NCBI RefSeq assembly: GCF_002277025.1
Contig: NZ_NIWD01000008.1
Coordinates: 187,963 to 251,962 of the forward strand
Direction of reading: 5' to 3'
Length of the DNA stretch: 64,000 nt
DNA from: Sphingopyxis sp. GW247-27LB
GTDB taxonomy: Bacteria > Pseudomonadota > Alphaproteobacteria > Sphingomonadales > Sphingomonadaceae
The notes beneath the pieces were generated by a model. That model searched no databases. It saw only the letters and a program-made list of their open reading frames with translations, and was not told where the DNA came from. A program made the translations under genes and the position numbers. This document shows positions 8,360-18,009 of the stretch, piece by piece (position 1 is the first letter of the stretch; every line of letters starts with the position of its first letter).

Positions 8360-10363
8360 ATGGGGCGTTTGATTTTCTTGATGATTTTGCTTGCGCTGGC
8401 CCGGGTGGCGTGGGCGCAGAATCCGACGGACGGCGCGCCACCGGGGGCAGTGAAACCCGCGCCTGCGGCGGCATTCGTGCCCCTGGCCACCGCGGCTTTC
8501 GCACAATTGCCCTTCGTCGAAATGCCGAAACTGTCCCCCGACGGCAGCCACATCGCCGGCCTGTTCGCGATCCGCGGCGAGCAGCGCATCCTGATCATGC
8601 CGGTGCTCGCCGACCGCAGCAAGAGCGTGGTGGTGGCGGTGCCCGACCAGACCGAGGTCGCGTGGCTGCGCTGGGTGAACGACGACAATATCGTGGTCGG
8701 TTTGCACGCGCTGCGGCCGGTGGCGGGCGAGAACTGGTATATTTCGCGCATGCTGGCGATCAGCCGGACGACGGGCAAGATCACCAAATTATTGTGGGAC
8801 CTCAATGGTCAGAACGGCGCCGACCTGCTTTGGACTCCCACCGATGGCGGCAACGAGATACTCGTCGCGGCGCAGAACAGCATCTATACCGGCGATGATT
8901 ACTGGCCCGCGGTCTATCGGGTCGACGTGACCAGCGGGCGCAAGCGTCTGGTGCTCAGGGGGCGGTCGGGTGTGATGGACTGGGGTGCCGACCATCTCGG
9001 CCGTGTTCGCACCGGGATCGGCTATCGCGATTTCACCACCCAGGCGACCCTGCTCTACCGGACCGACGGCGACGGCACATTCCGCTCGATCGACCGCGCT
9101 TCGCTGCGCGACGAGGAGGAGTTGACGGTCCCGTTTCTCTTCGTTCCCGGCACCGACCACGGCTATGTAATCAAGACCGCCCCTGACGGCCGCTCGGTCG
9201 TTGCCGAGGTCGACCTGGCGAGCGGCCGCGACGTGCGCACCATCTATGCGGTCGAGGGCGCCGACGTCGACAGCGTGGCGCTCTCCTTCGACCGGTCGAG
9301 GCTGCTCGGCGTCACGACCACCGATCGCGCGGGGTCGGTGCGCTGGATCGATCCCGTGATGGCGGCGCTCCAGAAGACGCTCGACGCGATGTCGCCGGCG
9401 TCGCGGGTACGGATCGTGAGTTACAGTCGCAATCTGGACAAGCTGCTAGTGCGGATCAGCACCCCCGACAATCCGGGCCTTCTTTATTTCTATGACGCGA
9501 CCGAGGGGACGATGGACCGCTTCGCCGCGATCAACGAGACGATCGGGGGCAAGCGGCTCTCGCGGTCGCGGTTCGTCCAGTACAAGGCGCGCGACGGGCT
9601 GGCCATCGAGGGGGTGCTCACCATGCCGCGCGGGCGGGCGGAGAAAAAGCTGCCCTTCATCGTCATGCCGCACGGCGGTCCCTGGGCGCACGATGAGCTG
9701 ACCTACGATTATTGGGCGCAGTTCCTGGCCGAGCGCGGTTATGCCGTCCTCCAGCCCAATTTCCGCGGATCGACGGGCTATGGCGCCGCGTTCGAGAAAG
9801 CCGGGCAGGGGCAGCTCGGGTTCGCGATGCAGGACGATCTCAGCGACGGCCTCGCCTGGGCGGTGGCGCAAGGGATTGCCGATCCCAAGCGGGTCTGCAT
9901 CGTCGGCGCCTCCTATGGCGGCTATGCCGCGATGTGGGGGATCGCGAAGGATCCCGATCAGTATCGCTGCGCGATCTCGATTGCCGGCGTGTCGAACCTG
10001 CGGCGCGAGGTCAATGATTTCGGCGGAACCTTCCGCGCCCGCCTCTATCGCGACCAGTGGCAGAAAATGACCCCCGATTTCGCCGCCGTGTCGCCGATCA
10101 AGGCGGTGGCGCGGATCAAGGCGCCGCTGCTCCTGATCCACGGACGGAAGGATGTGACGGTCGATCATGGCCAGTCGGCGCGCATGTACGATGCGATGCG
10201 GGATGCGGGCAAGCCGGTCGAGTTCGTTTCGATTCCGCTCGCCGATCATTATTTCACGCGCGAGGCCGACCGGCTGACGCTGCTGACCGCGATCGAAGCC
10301 TTCCTTCGCAAACATAATCCGCCCGATGGACCGCATCTTCCCACGCCGCTTAAAAGCGATTAA
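8360..10363 (+). CDS. S9 family prolyl oligopeptidase-type peptidase
   Basis: A 667-aa exported serine peptidase. The signal peptide covers residues 1-20 (ends RVAWAQ). A beta-propeller-like N-terminal domain follows, then the alpha/beta hydrolase domain with the nucleophile Ser518 in [12 protein letters not shown], Asp598 in HGRKDVTV and His630 in LADHYF. The catalytic triad is complete. These dipeptidyl/acylaminoacyl-peptidase relatives act on peptides in the periplasm. GGAGGTGGGGAGG precedes ATG 8360. yhhQ starts 10 bp after the stop. Confidence 0.92.
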   Translation: MGRLIFLMILLALARVAWAQNPTDGAPPGAVKPAPAAAFVPLATAAFAQLPFVEMPKLSPDGSHIAGLFAIRGEQRILIMPVLADRSKSVVVAVPDQTEVAWLRWVNDDNIVVGLHALRPVAGENWYISRMLAISRTTGKITKLLWDLNGQNGADLLWTPTDGGNEILVAAQNSIYTGDDYWPAVYRVDVTSGRKRLVLRGRSGVMDWGADHLGRVRTGIGYRDFTTQATLLYRTDGDGTFRSIDRASLRDEEELTVPFLFVPGTDHGYVIKTAPDGRSVVAEVDLASGRDVRTIYAVEGADVDSVALSFDRSRLLGVTTTDRAGSVRWIDPVMAALQKTLDAMSPASRVRIVSYSRNLDKLLVRISTPDNPGLLYFYDATEGTMDRFAAINETIGGKRLSRSRFVQYKARDGLAIEGVLTMPRGRAEKKLPFIVMPHGGPWAHDELTYDYWAQFLAERGYAVLQPNFRGSTGYGAAFEKAGQGQLGFAMQDDLSDGLAWAVAQGIADPKRVCIVGASYGGYAAMWGIAKDPDQYRCAISIAGVSNLRREVNDFGGTFRARLYRDQWQKMTPDFAAVSPIKAVARIKAPLLLIHGRKDVTVDHGQSARMYDAMRDAGKPVEFVSIPLADHYFTREADRLTLLTAIEAFLRKHNPPDGPHLPTPLKSD

Positions 10364-10372
10364 GCGGCGCCG

Positions 10373-11038
10373 ATGGAAAGCTCGTCTCCGCGCACGCTCG
10401 CGCCCTCGCTGTTGCTCTTCGCGATCCTCTATGGCGGCATGGTTCCGCTCGGCGGCTTTCTCGGCGCCAAGCAGGTCGCGCTCGGCCCGCTCGCGGTCGA
10501 GGCGGGCATCTTTCCCTTTCTGACGCTGATCGCGATTTCGAGCGGCATCGCCGAACTGCACGGGCGCGCGGTCGCCGACCGGCTGGTGCGGCTCGGCTTC
10601 ATCCCGCTGATCCTCGCGATCCTGCTCGCGCTGTTCGTGCTGCAACTGCCGACCGACGCGGGCATGTACGAACCCGCCAAGGAGGCGTTTCCGATCATCG
10701 TCGGGCAGGGCTGGCGGATGATGGCCGCGGGCATCCTCGCCTATGGCGTGTCGGTCAGCCTCAACGTCTGGCTCTTCTCGCGCATGACCGCGAACAACGG
10801 CCGCCTGCTGCCGCTGCGCGGCTTCGTCGCCGCGGCGCTCAGCCAGATCGTCGACACTTTGATCTTCATCACGGTCAGCTTCTATGGCGTGCGCCCGATC
10901 GGCGACCTGATGCTGGGGCAGATGATCGCCAAGGTCGTGCTGTCGGCGGTGATGGTGCCGCTGCTCGTCATGGCGGTGGTCGCGATCGGGCGGCGGCTCG
11001 ACGGGACGACGGCGCCTGCGGTGGAGGCCGCGGCATGA
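10373..11038 (+). CDS. yhhQ: Queuosine precursor transporter (VUT/YhhQ family)
   Basis: A 221-aa membrane protein with about six hydrophobic segments. Family signatures are NVWLFSRM in the middle, then [17 protein letters not shown] and the GQMIAKV helix. YhhQ-type carriers bring queuosine precursors (preQ0 or preQ1) into the cell for tRNA modification. The ATGA overlap with argB (11035-11038) couples it to the arginine gene, a positional link rather than a functional one. Confidence 0.88.
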   Translation: MESSSPRTLAPSLLLFAILYGGMVPLGGFLGAKQVALGPLAVEAGIFPFLTLIAISSGIAELHGRAVADRLVRLGFIPLILAILLALFVLQLPTDAGMYEPAKEAFPIIVGQGWRMMAAGILAYGVSVSLNVWLFSRMTANNGRLLPLRGFVAAALSQIVDTLIFITVSFYGVRPIGDLMLGQMIAKVVLSAVMVPLLVMAVVAIGRRLDGTTAPAVEAAA

Positions 11039-11943
11039 CCCCGACGGCGGACCCCGCGAAGATGCCCGACCTGCTCGCCAAGGCCGAAACGCTTGTCGAG
11101 GCGCTGCCCTATCTGCAGCGCTATGCCGGCGAGACCTTCGTGATCAAATATGGCGGCCATGCGATGGGCGACCCCGAGGCGCAGCGCGACTTCGCCGAGG
11201 ATGTCGTGCTGCTCAAGGCCGTCGGCATCAACCCGGTGGTCGTCCACGGCGGCGGCCCCCAGATCGGCGCGATGCTGAAGCAGCTCGGCATCGAATCGAC
11301 CTTCGTCGGCGGGCTGCGCGTCACCGACGCCGCGACCGCCGAGGTCGCCGAGATGGTCCTCGCGGGCAAGATCAACAAGGAGATCGTCGGCTGGATCGCC
11401 GGGCTCGGCGGGCGCGCGGTCGGCATTTCGGGCAAGGACGCCAATCTGGTGCTCGCCGAAAAGGTCCAGCGGAGCGAGCCCGACCCCAATTCGGGGATCG
11501 AGCGCCACGTCGACCTGGGCTTCGTCGGCGAACCGGTCGGCGTCGACCCGACGATCCTCGCCAATCTGACGAACGACCATTTCATCCCGGTCGTGGCGCC
11601 CGTCGCGCTCGGCGCCGACGGCGCGACCTATAATATCAACGCCGACACGATGGCGGGAGCGATCGCCGGCGCGCTCGGCGCCAAGCGCTTCTTCCTGCTT
11701 ACTGATGTCGCGGGGGTGCTCGACAAGGCGGGGACGCTGCTCACCGACCTCGACCGCGCGGGGATCGATGCGCTCAAGGGCGACGGAACGATCACTGGCG
11801 GCATGATCCCCAAGGTCGACACTTGCTTGTCGGCGGTCGACGCCGGGGTCGAGGCGGCGGTCATCCTCGACGGGCGCATTCCGCACGCGATGCTGCTCGA
11901 AATTTTCACTGCACGGGGTGCGGGGACGCTCATTCATCGCTAG
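11035..11943 (+). CDS. argB: Acetylglutamate kinase
   Basis: A 302-aa cytoplasmic kinase that phosphorylates N-acetylglutamate in the second step of arginine synthesis. It shows [10 protein letters not shown] near residue 35, [37 protein letters not shown] and the [11 protein letters not shown] segment typical of amino acid kinases. The length and N-terminal helix ([18 protein letters not shown]) match hexameric, arginine-inhibited forms. Start ATG 11035 overlaps yhhQ. It is followed by yggT after 36 bp and probably belongs to the same transcript. Confidence 0.97.
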   Translation: MTPTADPAKMPDLLAKAETLVEALPYLQRYAGETFVIKYGGHAMGDPEAQRDFAEDVVLLKAVGINPVVVHGGGPQIGAMLKQLGIESTFVGGLRVTDAATAEVAEMVLAGKINKEIVGWIAGLGGRAVGISGKDANLVLAEKVQRSEPDPNSGIERHVDLGFVGEPVGVDPTILANLTNDHFIPVVAPVALGADGATYNINADTMAGAIAGALGAKRFFLLTDVAGVLDKAGTLLTDLDRAGIDALKGDGTITGGMIPKVDTCLSAVDAGVEAAVILDGRIPHAMLLEIFTARGAGTLIHR

Positions 11944-11979
11944 GGTGGGGCGACCCGACGACCCCGGCCGGAGACCTTA

Positions 11980-12288
11980 ATGTACCTCATGCTTCTTCAG
12001 ATCCTGTCGATCCTGCTCAACATCCTGTGGTGGATCATCATCGTCCAAGCGGTGATGTCGTGGCTGCTCGCCTTCAACGTCATCAACACTCACAATGAAT
12101 TCGTGCGCCAGCTCTGGTATGTACTCGAACGGATCACCGAGCCGCTCTATCGCCCGTTCCGGCGCATTATGCCCGATTTCGGCGGCATCGACCTGACGCC
12201 GATGGTCGTCCTGATCCTGCTCATCATCCTGCGCGGGCCGGTGATGTCCTATCTTTACACGCTCGGCCTCAACGCCGGGTTGATCTGA
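11980..12288 (+). CDS. yggT: YggT family membrane protein
   Basis: A 102-aa protein with two hydrophobic segments (about residues 5-28 and 68-92) around the conserved loop [27 protein letters not shown]. YggT proteins have been linked to osmotic shock and to membrane or division functions, without a settled mechanism. The ATG follows a purine-rich CCGGAGACC. Its last base is the first base of the folD ATG (TGATG), so translation is coupled. Confidence 0.9.
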   Translation: MYLMLLQILSILLNILWWIIIVQAVMSWLLAFNVINTHNEFVRQLWYVLERITEPLYRPFRRIMPDFGGIDLTPMVVLILLIILRGPVMSYLYTLGLNAGLI

Positions 12289-13181
12289 TGGCGGCCGAGG
12301 TCATCGACGGCAAGGCGTTCGCCGCGGCGCTGCGCCTGCGGATCGCCGACGCGGTTCCGGCGTTCGAGGCGGCGACGGGCCGCGTACCCGGCCTAGCGGT
12401 GGTGCTCGTCGGCGACGATCCGGCGAGCGCCGTCTATGTCGCCTCGAAGGGCAAGGCGACGCTCGCCGCCGGCATGGCGAGCTTCGAGCACCGGCTGCCC
12501 GCCGACGCGACGCAGGCCGAGATCGAGGAGCTCCTCCGTTCGCTCAACGCCGACGAAGCGGTCGACGGCATCCTGCTGCAATTGCCGCTACCCGGTCATC
12601 TCGACGAGCAGGCCGCGGTCGCGACGATCGACCCCGACAAGGATGTCGACGGGCTGACCCCGGTCAGCGCGGGGCGGCTCGCGCTCGGCATCGCCGGCAT
12701 GGTGCCCTGCACCCCCTATGGCTGCCTGCTGCTGCTTCAGGACCGGTTCGGCGACCTGTCGGGCAAGGACGCGGTGGTGATTGGCCGCTCGATCCTCGTC
12801 GGCAAGCCGATGGCGGCTTTGCTGCTCGGCGCCAATTGCACCGTGACGATCGCGCACAGCCGGACGAAGGACCTCGCCGAACGCGTTCGCCGCGCCGATA
12901 TCATCGTCGCCGCGGTCGGGCGGCCCGAAATGGTGAAGGGCGACTGGATCAAGCCCGGCGCGGTCGTCATCGACGTCGGCATCAACCGCCTGCCGCCCGC
13001 CGAGGGCGCGGCGAAAGGCCGGCTTGTCGGCGACGTCGCCTATGACGAGGCGGCGGCGGTCGCGGCCGCGATCACCCCGGTGCCCGGCGGGGTCGGGCCG
13101 ATGACGATCGCCTGCCTGCTACGCAACACGCTCGTGGCCGCGCACCGCCGCGCGGGGCTCGCCGATCCGGAGGGTTTCTGA
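12288..13181 (+). CDS. folD: Bifunctional methylenetetrahydrofolate dehydrogenase/cyclohydrolase
   Basis: A 297-aa cytoplasmic enzyme that converts methylene-THF to methenyl-THF (NADP-dependent) and then to formyl-THF. It shows [19 protein letters not shown] with the catalytic Lys, [10 protein letters not shown], the DGLTP turn, PCTPYG, the nucleotide-binding [15 protein letters not shown], and [15 protein letters not shown] near the end. The start overlaps yggT and the stop overlaps the next gene by one base, so it lies in the middle of a tight operon. Confidence 0.97.
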   Translation: MAAEVIDGKAFAAALRLRIADAVPAFEAATGRVPGLAVVLVGDDPASAVYVASKGKATLAAGMASFEHRLPADATQAEIEELLRSLNADEAVDGILLQLPLPGHLDEQAAVATIDPDKDVDGLTPVSAGRLALGIAGMVPCTPYGCLLLLQDRFGDLSGKDAVVIGRSILVGKPMAALLLGANCTVTIAHSRTKDLAERVRRADIIVAAVGRPEMVKGDWIKPGAVVIDVGINRLPPAEGAAKGRLVGDVAYDEAAAVAAAITPVPGGVGPMTIACLLRNTLVAAHRRAGLADPEGF

Positions 13182-13852
13182 TGCGTGGTCTTCCGCTGGC
13201 CGTTCTCGGCGTCGTCCTGCTCGCTGGCTGCGCGCCGCGCGGCGACATGTACAACCGCCCGCTCGGCGCCAATCCCAGCGCCTTCGTCGCCGCCGAAATC
13301 GCCTTCGCGCGGCTCGCGCAGGACAAGGGACAGTGGACCGCCTTCCGCGAGACGGCGGCGGCGGATGCGGTGATGTTCGTGCCGCAGCGGGTGAAGGCGC
13401 GCGACTGGCTCCGATCGCAGAAGGACCCCGCGACAGCGGTGAAGTGGCAGCCGCACGCGGTCTATATCAGCTGCGACGGCAATGCCGGCGCGACGACCGG
13501 CGCGTGGCAGAAGGGGCCGGCGCAGGGCTATTTCACCACGGTCTGGCGCCGCGACCCGATGAAGGGCGAAATCCGCTGGGTGCTCGACCATGGCGACGCG
13601 CTGGCGACGCCGCGCGAGGCGCCCGACTTCATCGCGTCGAAAAAGGCGGTGTGCGGATCGCGGCCCGCCGCGGCGCTGACCGCAGCCGAGGAAGGCGACG
13701 ACATGGCGGTGGGCCTGTCGCCCGACCAGACGCTGAGCTGGACCTCGATCGTCCGCGCCGACGGATCGCGCCGCGTCACGGTGCGGATGTGGGACGGCAG
13801 CGCGATGACGCCGGTGATCGACGACCGGGTCGCGGCGCCGGCGAAGCCGTGA
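13181..13852 (+). CDS. Hypothetical lipoprotein
   Basis: A 223-aa protein with a lipobox signal peptide (VLLAGC, Cys17). The mature part is soluble and has a SnoaL/NTF2-like flavour: FVAAEIAFARLAQDKGQWTA near residue 30, then AVMFVPQ, AVYISCDGNAG, TTVWRR and IRWVLDHGD. I do not recognise a named family with certainty and no catalytic residues can be assigned. It overlaps folD by one base and the MarC gene by four, so it is translated with them and probably anchored in the envelope. Confidence 0.75.
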   Translation: MRGLPLAVLGVVLLAGCAPRGDMYNRPLGANPSAFVAAEIAFARLAQDKGQWTAFRETAAADAVMFVPQRVKARDWLRSQKDPATAVKWQPHAVYISCDGNAGATTGAWQKGPAQGYFTTVWRRDPMKGEIRWVLDHGDALATPREAPDFIASKKAVCGSRPAAALTAAEEGDDMAVGLSPDQTLSWTSIVRADGSRRVTVRMWDGSAMTPVIDDRVAAPAKP

Positions 13853-14478
13853 TCGACCTCTTCATCTCGGCCTTCGTCACGCTGTTCGTGGTGATCGACC
13901 CGCCGGGCTGCGCACCGATCTACGCCAGCCTGACCACGGGCGCGAGCGCGGCGCAACGGCGGTCGATGGCGCTTCGCGCGACCCTGATCGCTGGCGCCAT
14001 CCTCGTCTTCTTCGCGATGTTCGGCGAAGCGCTGCTGAGTTTCCTCCACATCGACCTCGACAGCTTCCGCATCGCGGGCGGGATCATGCTGTTCATCATC
14101 GCGATCGACATGGTGTTCGAAAAGCGCACCGAGCGGCGCGAGCAGCGGGCGGAGAAGCTGCGCTCGACCCCCGAGGTCGAGGACGTCTCGGTCTTTCCGA
14201 TGGCGATGCCGATGCTGGCGGGGCCGGGCTCGATCGCTTCGGTCATGCTGCTCGTCGCGCAGAACAACGGGCTCGACCGCGCGCTGGTCATCTTCGCCGC
14301 GCTGCTGCTCGTGCTCGTGATCACGCTCGCGGCGTTGCTGACGGCGGGGCCGCTGATGCGGCTGATCGGCAACAAGGGCGAGGCGGTGATCACCCGGCTG
14401 CTCGGCGTGCTGCTCGCCGCGCTTGCGGCGCAGTTCGTGATCGACGGGCTGAAGGCGAGCTTTCCGAGCCTGGGGTGA
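13849..14478 (+). CDS. MarC family inner-membrane protein
   Basis: A 209-aa integral membrane protein with about six segments. Family features are IDLFISAFVTLFVVIDPPG at the N-terminus, the amphipathic loop with EKRTERREQR, and PMAMPMLAGPGSIASVM in the second half. MarC proteins were named after multiple antibiotic resistance, but no transport function is proven. GTG 13849 overlaps the lipoprotein stop (GTGA) and gives the expected length. The gene is followed by two hairpins. Confidence 0.88.
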   Translation: MIDLFISAFVTLFVVIDPPGCAPIYASLTTGASAAQRRSMALRATLIAGAILVFFAMFGEALLSFLHIDLDSFRIAGGIMLFIIAIDMVFEKRTERREQRAEKLRSTPEVEDVSVFPMAMPMLAGPGSIASVMLLVAQNNGLDRALVIFAALLLVLVITLAALLTAGPLMRLIGNKGEAVITRLLGVLLAALAAQFVIDGLKASFPSLG

Positions 14479-14481
14479 TAG

Positions 14482-14502
14482 GCTTTCCGCTGCGCGGAAA
14501 GC
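14482..14502. terminator. Hairpin after the MarC gene
   Basis: GCTTTCCG and CGGAAAGC form an 8-bp perfect stem with a 5-base loop, 3 bp after the MarC stop codon. There is no T-run, so it is more likely a stabilising or attenuating hairpin than a classic intrinsic terminator. Confidence 0.5.
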
Positions 14503-14586
14503 GCGGCACCGGCCCGCTCCCCCGCCCGGCCTCCCAACAGCGTATCCTGAAATGGGAGGCCGGGCGGGGGAGCGGGCCGGTGCCGC
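14503..14586. repeat. Perfect 34-bp inverted repeat (stem-loop)
   Basis: The arms at 14503-14536 and 14553-14586 are exact reverse complements over 34 bp, with a 16-base loop (ACAGCGTATCCTGAAA). It lies between the convergent MarC and OmpA-like genes and could terminate both. The outer 16 bases of the arm (GCGGCACCGGCCCGCT) occur once more at 5852-5867, so this is a dispersed element rather than a chance palindrome. Confidence 0.85.
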
Positions 14587-14607
14587 ACCCGGCGACAGCC
14601 GGATATG

Positions 14608-15297
14608 TTACCGCGCCGCGTTGACGTCGCTCTGCGTCACCGGCGCGATGCGGATTTCGACGCGGCGGTTGCACTGGCGGTCGGCCTCGCTCGTCTCGGG
14701 CGTGCATTTGAGCTGCGATTCGCCATAGCCCATCGTCGCCATGCGCGCGCGCTGGACGCCACGGGTGCCGAGATAATCGGCGACCGATGCAGCGCGACGT
14801 TCGGACAGGCCCTGGTTGTAGCTGTCGCTGCCCGACGAATCGGTGTGGCCGTAGATGTCGATATAGGTGCTCGGATATTCGCTGAGCGTCGAGGCGACGC
14901 TGTCGAGCGCGCTGCGGAACTGGCTCTTCACCACCGCGCTGTTGAGGTCGAAGGTGACGTCGCCCGGCATGTTGAGCACGAGCTGGTCGCCCTGGCGTTC
15001 GACGTCGATGCCGGTGCCCGCGGTGCGTTCGCGCAGCTTCTTTTCCTGCTGGTCCATATAATAGCCCGCGCCCGCGCCGGCGACCGCACCGATGCCGGCG
15101 CCGACGATTTCCTCGGTACGGCTGTTCTTGCCGCCGATCAGGTCGCCGAGCAGATAGCCGCCGAGCGCGCCGCCGACACCGCCGATCGCGGCCTTCGAAA
15201 TCTTCTTCTCGCCGGTGACGGGATCGGTGACGCAGCCGCTGAGGACGAGCGCGCCGATGCCGGCGAGGGTGGTGAGCTTGATCATCTTGGTCTTCAT
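14608..15297 (-). CDS. OmpA-family lipoprotein with glycine zipper (YiaD-like)
   Basis: A 229-aa outer-membrane lipoprotein: lipobox LVLSGC (Cys22), a glycine-zipper region of about residues 37-80 (GGVGGALGGYLLGDLIGG and GAGIGAVAGAGAG), then an OmpA domain. Peptidoglycan-binding signatures are DIYGHTDSSGS, YNQGLSERRAASVADYL and NRRVEI near the end. It probably tethers the outer membrane to peptidoglycan. The ATG at 15297 is preceded by GGGAGCGACACG. Confidence 0.92.
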   Translation of the reverse strand: MKTKMIKLTTLAGIGALVLSGCVTDPVTGEKKISKAAIGGVGGALGGYLLGDLIGGKNSRTEEIVGAGIGAVAGAGAGYYMDQQEKKLRERTAGTGIDVERQGDQLVLNMPGDVTFDLNSAVVKSQFRSALDSVASTLSEYPSTYIDIYGHTDSSGSDSYNQGLSERRAASVADYLGTRGVQRARMATMGYGESQLKCTPETSEADRQCNRRVEIRIAPVTQSDVNAAR

Positions 15298-15511
15298 CGT
15301 GTCGCTCCCTTTTTTCCGGCGGCGCGCCATCCCGCTCGCCGCCATTCCATCCCGATAACAGATGGCCCGGCAAGTGGTTCCAAAATCTTGCTGAACCGCG
15401 CCTGACCTCCCGGGCCGCGGCGCCATTGTGCAACGCGGCGGCTTTGTCCTATAGGGACGCGATGACCGAAGATTGCCGGGGCCAGGCGCGATCGCGCCCG
15501 CTGCACATCCC

Positions 15512-16837
15512 ATGACCCCCTTTCCCTGGAGCGACGTGGCGATCATCGCCGTGCTGATCCTCCTCAACGGCGTCTTCGCCCTGTCCGAACTCGCGATCGT
15601 CTCGGCGCGCGGCCCGCGGCTGCAGGCGGCCGAAAAGCGGGGCAGCCGCGGCGCCAAGATCGCGCGCCAGCTCGCCGCCGATCCGGGGCGCTTCCTGTCG
15701 ACCGTCCAGGTCGGCATCACGCTGATCGGCATCCTCGCCGGCGCCTATTCGGGCGCGAGCCTCGGCCAGCCGGTCGCCGACCGGTTGCAGGCGGCGCTCG
15801 ACCTCGACGCCGAAAGCGCGCGCAACGCGGGGTTCGCGGTCGTCATCGCCGTCACCACCTATTTCTCGCTGATCGCGGGCGAGCTGGTGCCCAAGCAGTT
15901 CGCGCTGCGCGCACCCGAAAACATCGCGATCGTCATGGCGGTGCCGATGCTGTGGCTGTCGCGCATCGCGGCGCCGCTCGTCTGGCTGCTCGACACCAGC
16001 TCGGGCCTCGTTTTCCGCATCCTCGGGCTCAAGCGCGAATCGGAGGACCGGGTGACCGCGGAGGAACTGCACCTGATCGTCGCCGAAGCGTCGAAATCGG
16101 GGGTGATCGAGGAAAGCGAGCGCGCGATCATCTCGGGCGTCGTGCGCCTCGCCGACCGCCCGGTGCGCGAGGTGATGACGCCGCGCATCGACGTCGACTG
16201 GATCGACATCGCGTCGGACGCCGACGCGGTGCGGGCGAAACTGCTCGAGACCCCGCACACCCGCCTGCCGGTCGCGCGCGGCTCGGTCGACGATATCGTC
16301 GGCATCGTCCAGGCGCGCGACATCGCGGGGGCGCTGTTTCGCGGAGAGGCGCTCGACCTCGAGACGCTGATCCGCCGCGCCGCGGTGATCCACGACCAGA
16401 TCGATGCGATGGACGCGCTCGAAAGCCTGCGCGTCGCCGAGGTGCCGATGCTGCTCGTCCACGACGAATATGGCCATTTCGAAGGGCTGGTGACCCCCGC
16501 CGACCTGCTCTCCGCGATCGCGGGCGAGTTCGCGTCGGACCAGGACATCGGGAGCGAGCCCTTCGTCACCGAGCGCGACGACGGCAGCCTGCTGATCGCG
16601 GGATCGATGCCCGCCGACCAGATGGCCGAGCGGCTGGGGATCGAGCTGGGCGACGACCGCGACTATGCCACCGCGGCGGGCCATGCGCTCGCGATCCTCA
16701 AGCATCTGCCGACCGAAGGCGAGAGCTTCACCGACCATGGCTGGCGCTTCGAGATCGTCGACATGGACGGGCGCAAGATCGACAAGCTGCTGGTCAGCGC
16801 GATTCGCAGGCCGAAGGAAGGCGTGGCCGAAGGCTAG
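15512..16837 (+). CDS. CNNM/CorC-type membrane protein with CBS domains (hemolysin family)
   Basis: A 441-aa protein: an N-terminal DUF21/CNNM membrane domain (NGVFALSELAIVSAR; FLSTVQVGITLIGILAGAYSG; GELVPKQFAL), a CBS pair (REVMTPRIDVDWI and HTRLPVARGS; VPMLLVHDEYGHFEG), and a C-terminal CorC/HlyC domain (DDRDYATAAGHAL, then ESFTDHGWRFEIVDMDGRKID). Relatives are implicated in magnesium and cobalt efflux; the name hemolysin is historical. I use ATG 15512 because the upstream extension has no family match. Confidence 0.93.
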   Translation: MTPFPWSDVAIIAVLILLNGVFALSELAIVSARGPRLQAAEKRGSRGAKIARQLAADPGRFLSTVQVGITLIGILAGAYSGASLGQPVADRLQAALDLDAESARNAGFAVVIAVTTYFSLIAGELVPKQFALRAPENIAIVMAVPMLWLSRIAAPLVWLLDTSSGLVFRILGLKRESEDRVTAEELHLIVAEASKSGVIEESERAIISGVVRLADRPVREVMTPRIDVDWIDIASDADAVRAKLLETPHTRLPVARGSVDDIVGIVQARDIAGALFRGEALDLETLIRRAAVIHDQIDAMDALESLRVAEVPMLLVHDEYGHFEGLVTPADLLSAIAGEFASDQDIGSEPFVTERDDGSLLIAGSMPADQMAERLGIELGDDRDYATAAGHALAILKHLPTEGESFTDHGWRFEIVDMDGRKIDKLLVSAIRRPKEGVAEG

Positions 16838-16860
16838 GCCCGGAGCGCGATTTTGATCCT

Positions 16861-16903
16861 AAGTTGTCAAACTTGCCACTCCCCTCGGGTATAATGATAC
16901 CCG
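16861..16903. repeat. 43-nt dispersed repeat, intergenic copy
   Basis: It matches 59766-59808 at 41 of 43 positions. It holds two small palindromes: CAAGTT with AACTTG (written here as AAGTTGTCAAACTTG) and GGTAT with ATACC around AATG. On the minus strand it would read GIIIPEGSGKFDNL in an open stretch, nearly the residues encoded by the other copy, but no gene is evident here. Confidence 0.8.
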
Positions 16904-17062
16904 TCCGAGAATTTGCGGCACCGATGCGCCCCTGTGCGGCCCCGCGGATGTTCACGAAGCGAAAGAGCCGATGCGAGAGGCTGGCACGGCGCGATCATGT
17001 AGGAAAGCGGTTTTTCGGGGTAATGCCGGCTTTGGGGTGGGGAGCGGCCATCCATTCACCAT

Positions 17063-17157
17063 CATCATCCCGGACTTGATCCGGGATCCCGCTTTTTAAG
17101 GCATCGACTGGTTTCGGCATCCAGCGGGACCCCGGATCAAGTCCGGGGTGACGATGG
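17063..17157. repeat. Inverted repeat, GGACTTGATCCGGG family
   Basis: CCCGGACTTGATCCGGGATC and the facing CCCCGGATCAAGTCCGGGG are near-perfect reverse complements, extended by GTCG/ATC-rich flanks. This palindrome type is common between genes in alphaproteobacteria. It lies between the convergent CBS-protein and HhH-protein genes. Confidence 0.85.
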
Positions 17158-17253
17158 AAGAAGAATCGCGTTTCTATCGGCAATCCTCTCGTGGCCTCCG
17201 GCTTTCGCCGGGGATCACATCGGATAGGACCGAAATCGCCCGCTAGCAGCCCG

Positions 17254-17832
17254 CTATAGCTCCCCGCCGAGCGCGCCGTACTTCGCCTCGAAGCCGGCCT
17301 TGTCGCCGCGCGCGAGATAGCTGGCCTGGTCGACCCAATTGTCGCGGGTGATGCGGCCCGAGAAATTGCCGAGCTGGGGATCGATCGCGGCGATATCGGC
17401 GTCGGTCCAGGCGGCGATCTGGTCGAAGCGGGTGACGCCGAGGTCGTTCAGCAGCGCGACCAGCTTGGGGCCGACGCCCTTGAGCAATTGCAGATTGTCG
17501 GTTTTGCCCGCGGCGGGTGCGGGTGCGGGTGCGGGTGCGGGGGGTGGCGGTGCGGCGGGTTCGGGGGCGGGGGGCGGCGGAGCGGCCTCGACCGGTGCGG
17601 GCGGCGGGGTTGGCGCCGGGGCAGGGGCGGGCGTTGCGGCCTTCCTGAACGCGGGCTCGGCGGCGACGATGTCGGGCTTCGCCGGTTCGAGCGGCTTGGC
17701 GGGCTGCGCGGGTTCGATCGCCGGCGGCGCGATATCCTGCGGTCTCCGCCGCGCCGCGAGCCACCAGACAAGCGCGATGACGACGATCAGCACGACGAGC
17801 GCGACGATCCAGTTTTCCTGAAGCCAAGTCAT
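17254..17832 (-). CDS. Membrane-anchored helix-hairpin-helix protein (COG3743-like)
   Basis: A 192-aa protein with one transmembrane helix (about residues 8-26), a long Ala/Pro linker (about residues 65-108, encoded partly by a GCGGGT hexamer run) and a C-terminal helix-hairpin-helix domain: LQLLKGVGPKLVALLNDLGV, FDQIAAW and FSGRITRDNWVDQA. Related domains are annotated as predicted 5-prime DNA nucleases by similarity to flap-nuclease HhH units, but catalytic residues are absent. DNA binding at the membrane is a reasonable guess; the role is unknown. Confidence 0.78.
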   Translation of the reverse strand: MTWLQENWIVALVVLIVVIALVWWLAARRRPQDIAPPAIEPAQPAKPLEPAKPDIVAAEPAFRKAATPAPAPAPTPPPAPVEAAPPPPAPEPAAPPPPAPAPAPAPAAGKTDNLQLLKGVGPKLVALLNDLGVTRFDQIAAWTDADIAAIDPQLGNFSGRITRDNWVDQASYLARGDKAGFEAKYGALGGEL

Positions 17833-17851
17833 GGGATTCTGCTCCTCATTT

Positions 17852-17931
17852 TCGTGCTCCCGCGAAGGCGGGAGTCCAGAGCGTCATGGCAGCTTGCGCT
17901 ACTCTGGGTCCCCGCCTTCGCGGGGACACGT
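17852..17931. repeat. Inverted repeat, CCCGCGAAGGCGGG family
   Basis: CGTGCTCCCGCGAAGGCGGG and the facing CCCGCCTTCGCGGGGACACG form a long imperfect stem around GTCCAGAGCG and CTACTCTGG. It lies upstream of the HhH gene and downstream of purD, both on the minus strand, so it may end the purD transcript. Confidence 0.85.
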
Positions 17932-18009
17932 TGAAAGATCTAGATATCGAACAGGCTTGGCTCCGTCCAGCCTTGCTACTCGGCCTCGCGCGCGACCTCG
18001 CGCCAGCCC

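Larger units (their letters stand above)
16838..17253. other. Intergenic region made of repeats
   Basis: This 416-bp gap between convergent genes has no credible gene. In order it holds a 43-nt repeat shared with 59.8 kb (16861-16903), the motif CCGGCTTTGGGGTGGGGAGC (17026-17045) shared with 401-420, and a large inverted repeat (17063-17157). Such stacking of several repeat families suggests a permissive landing site. Confidence 0.65.

Noticed and set aside
17514..17542. Tandem GCGGGT hexamers as a phase-variable repeat
   Set aside because: Gain or loss of 6-bp units would not shift the frame; the run simply encodes part of an Ala/Pro linker.
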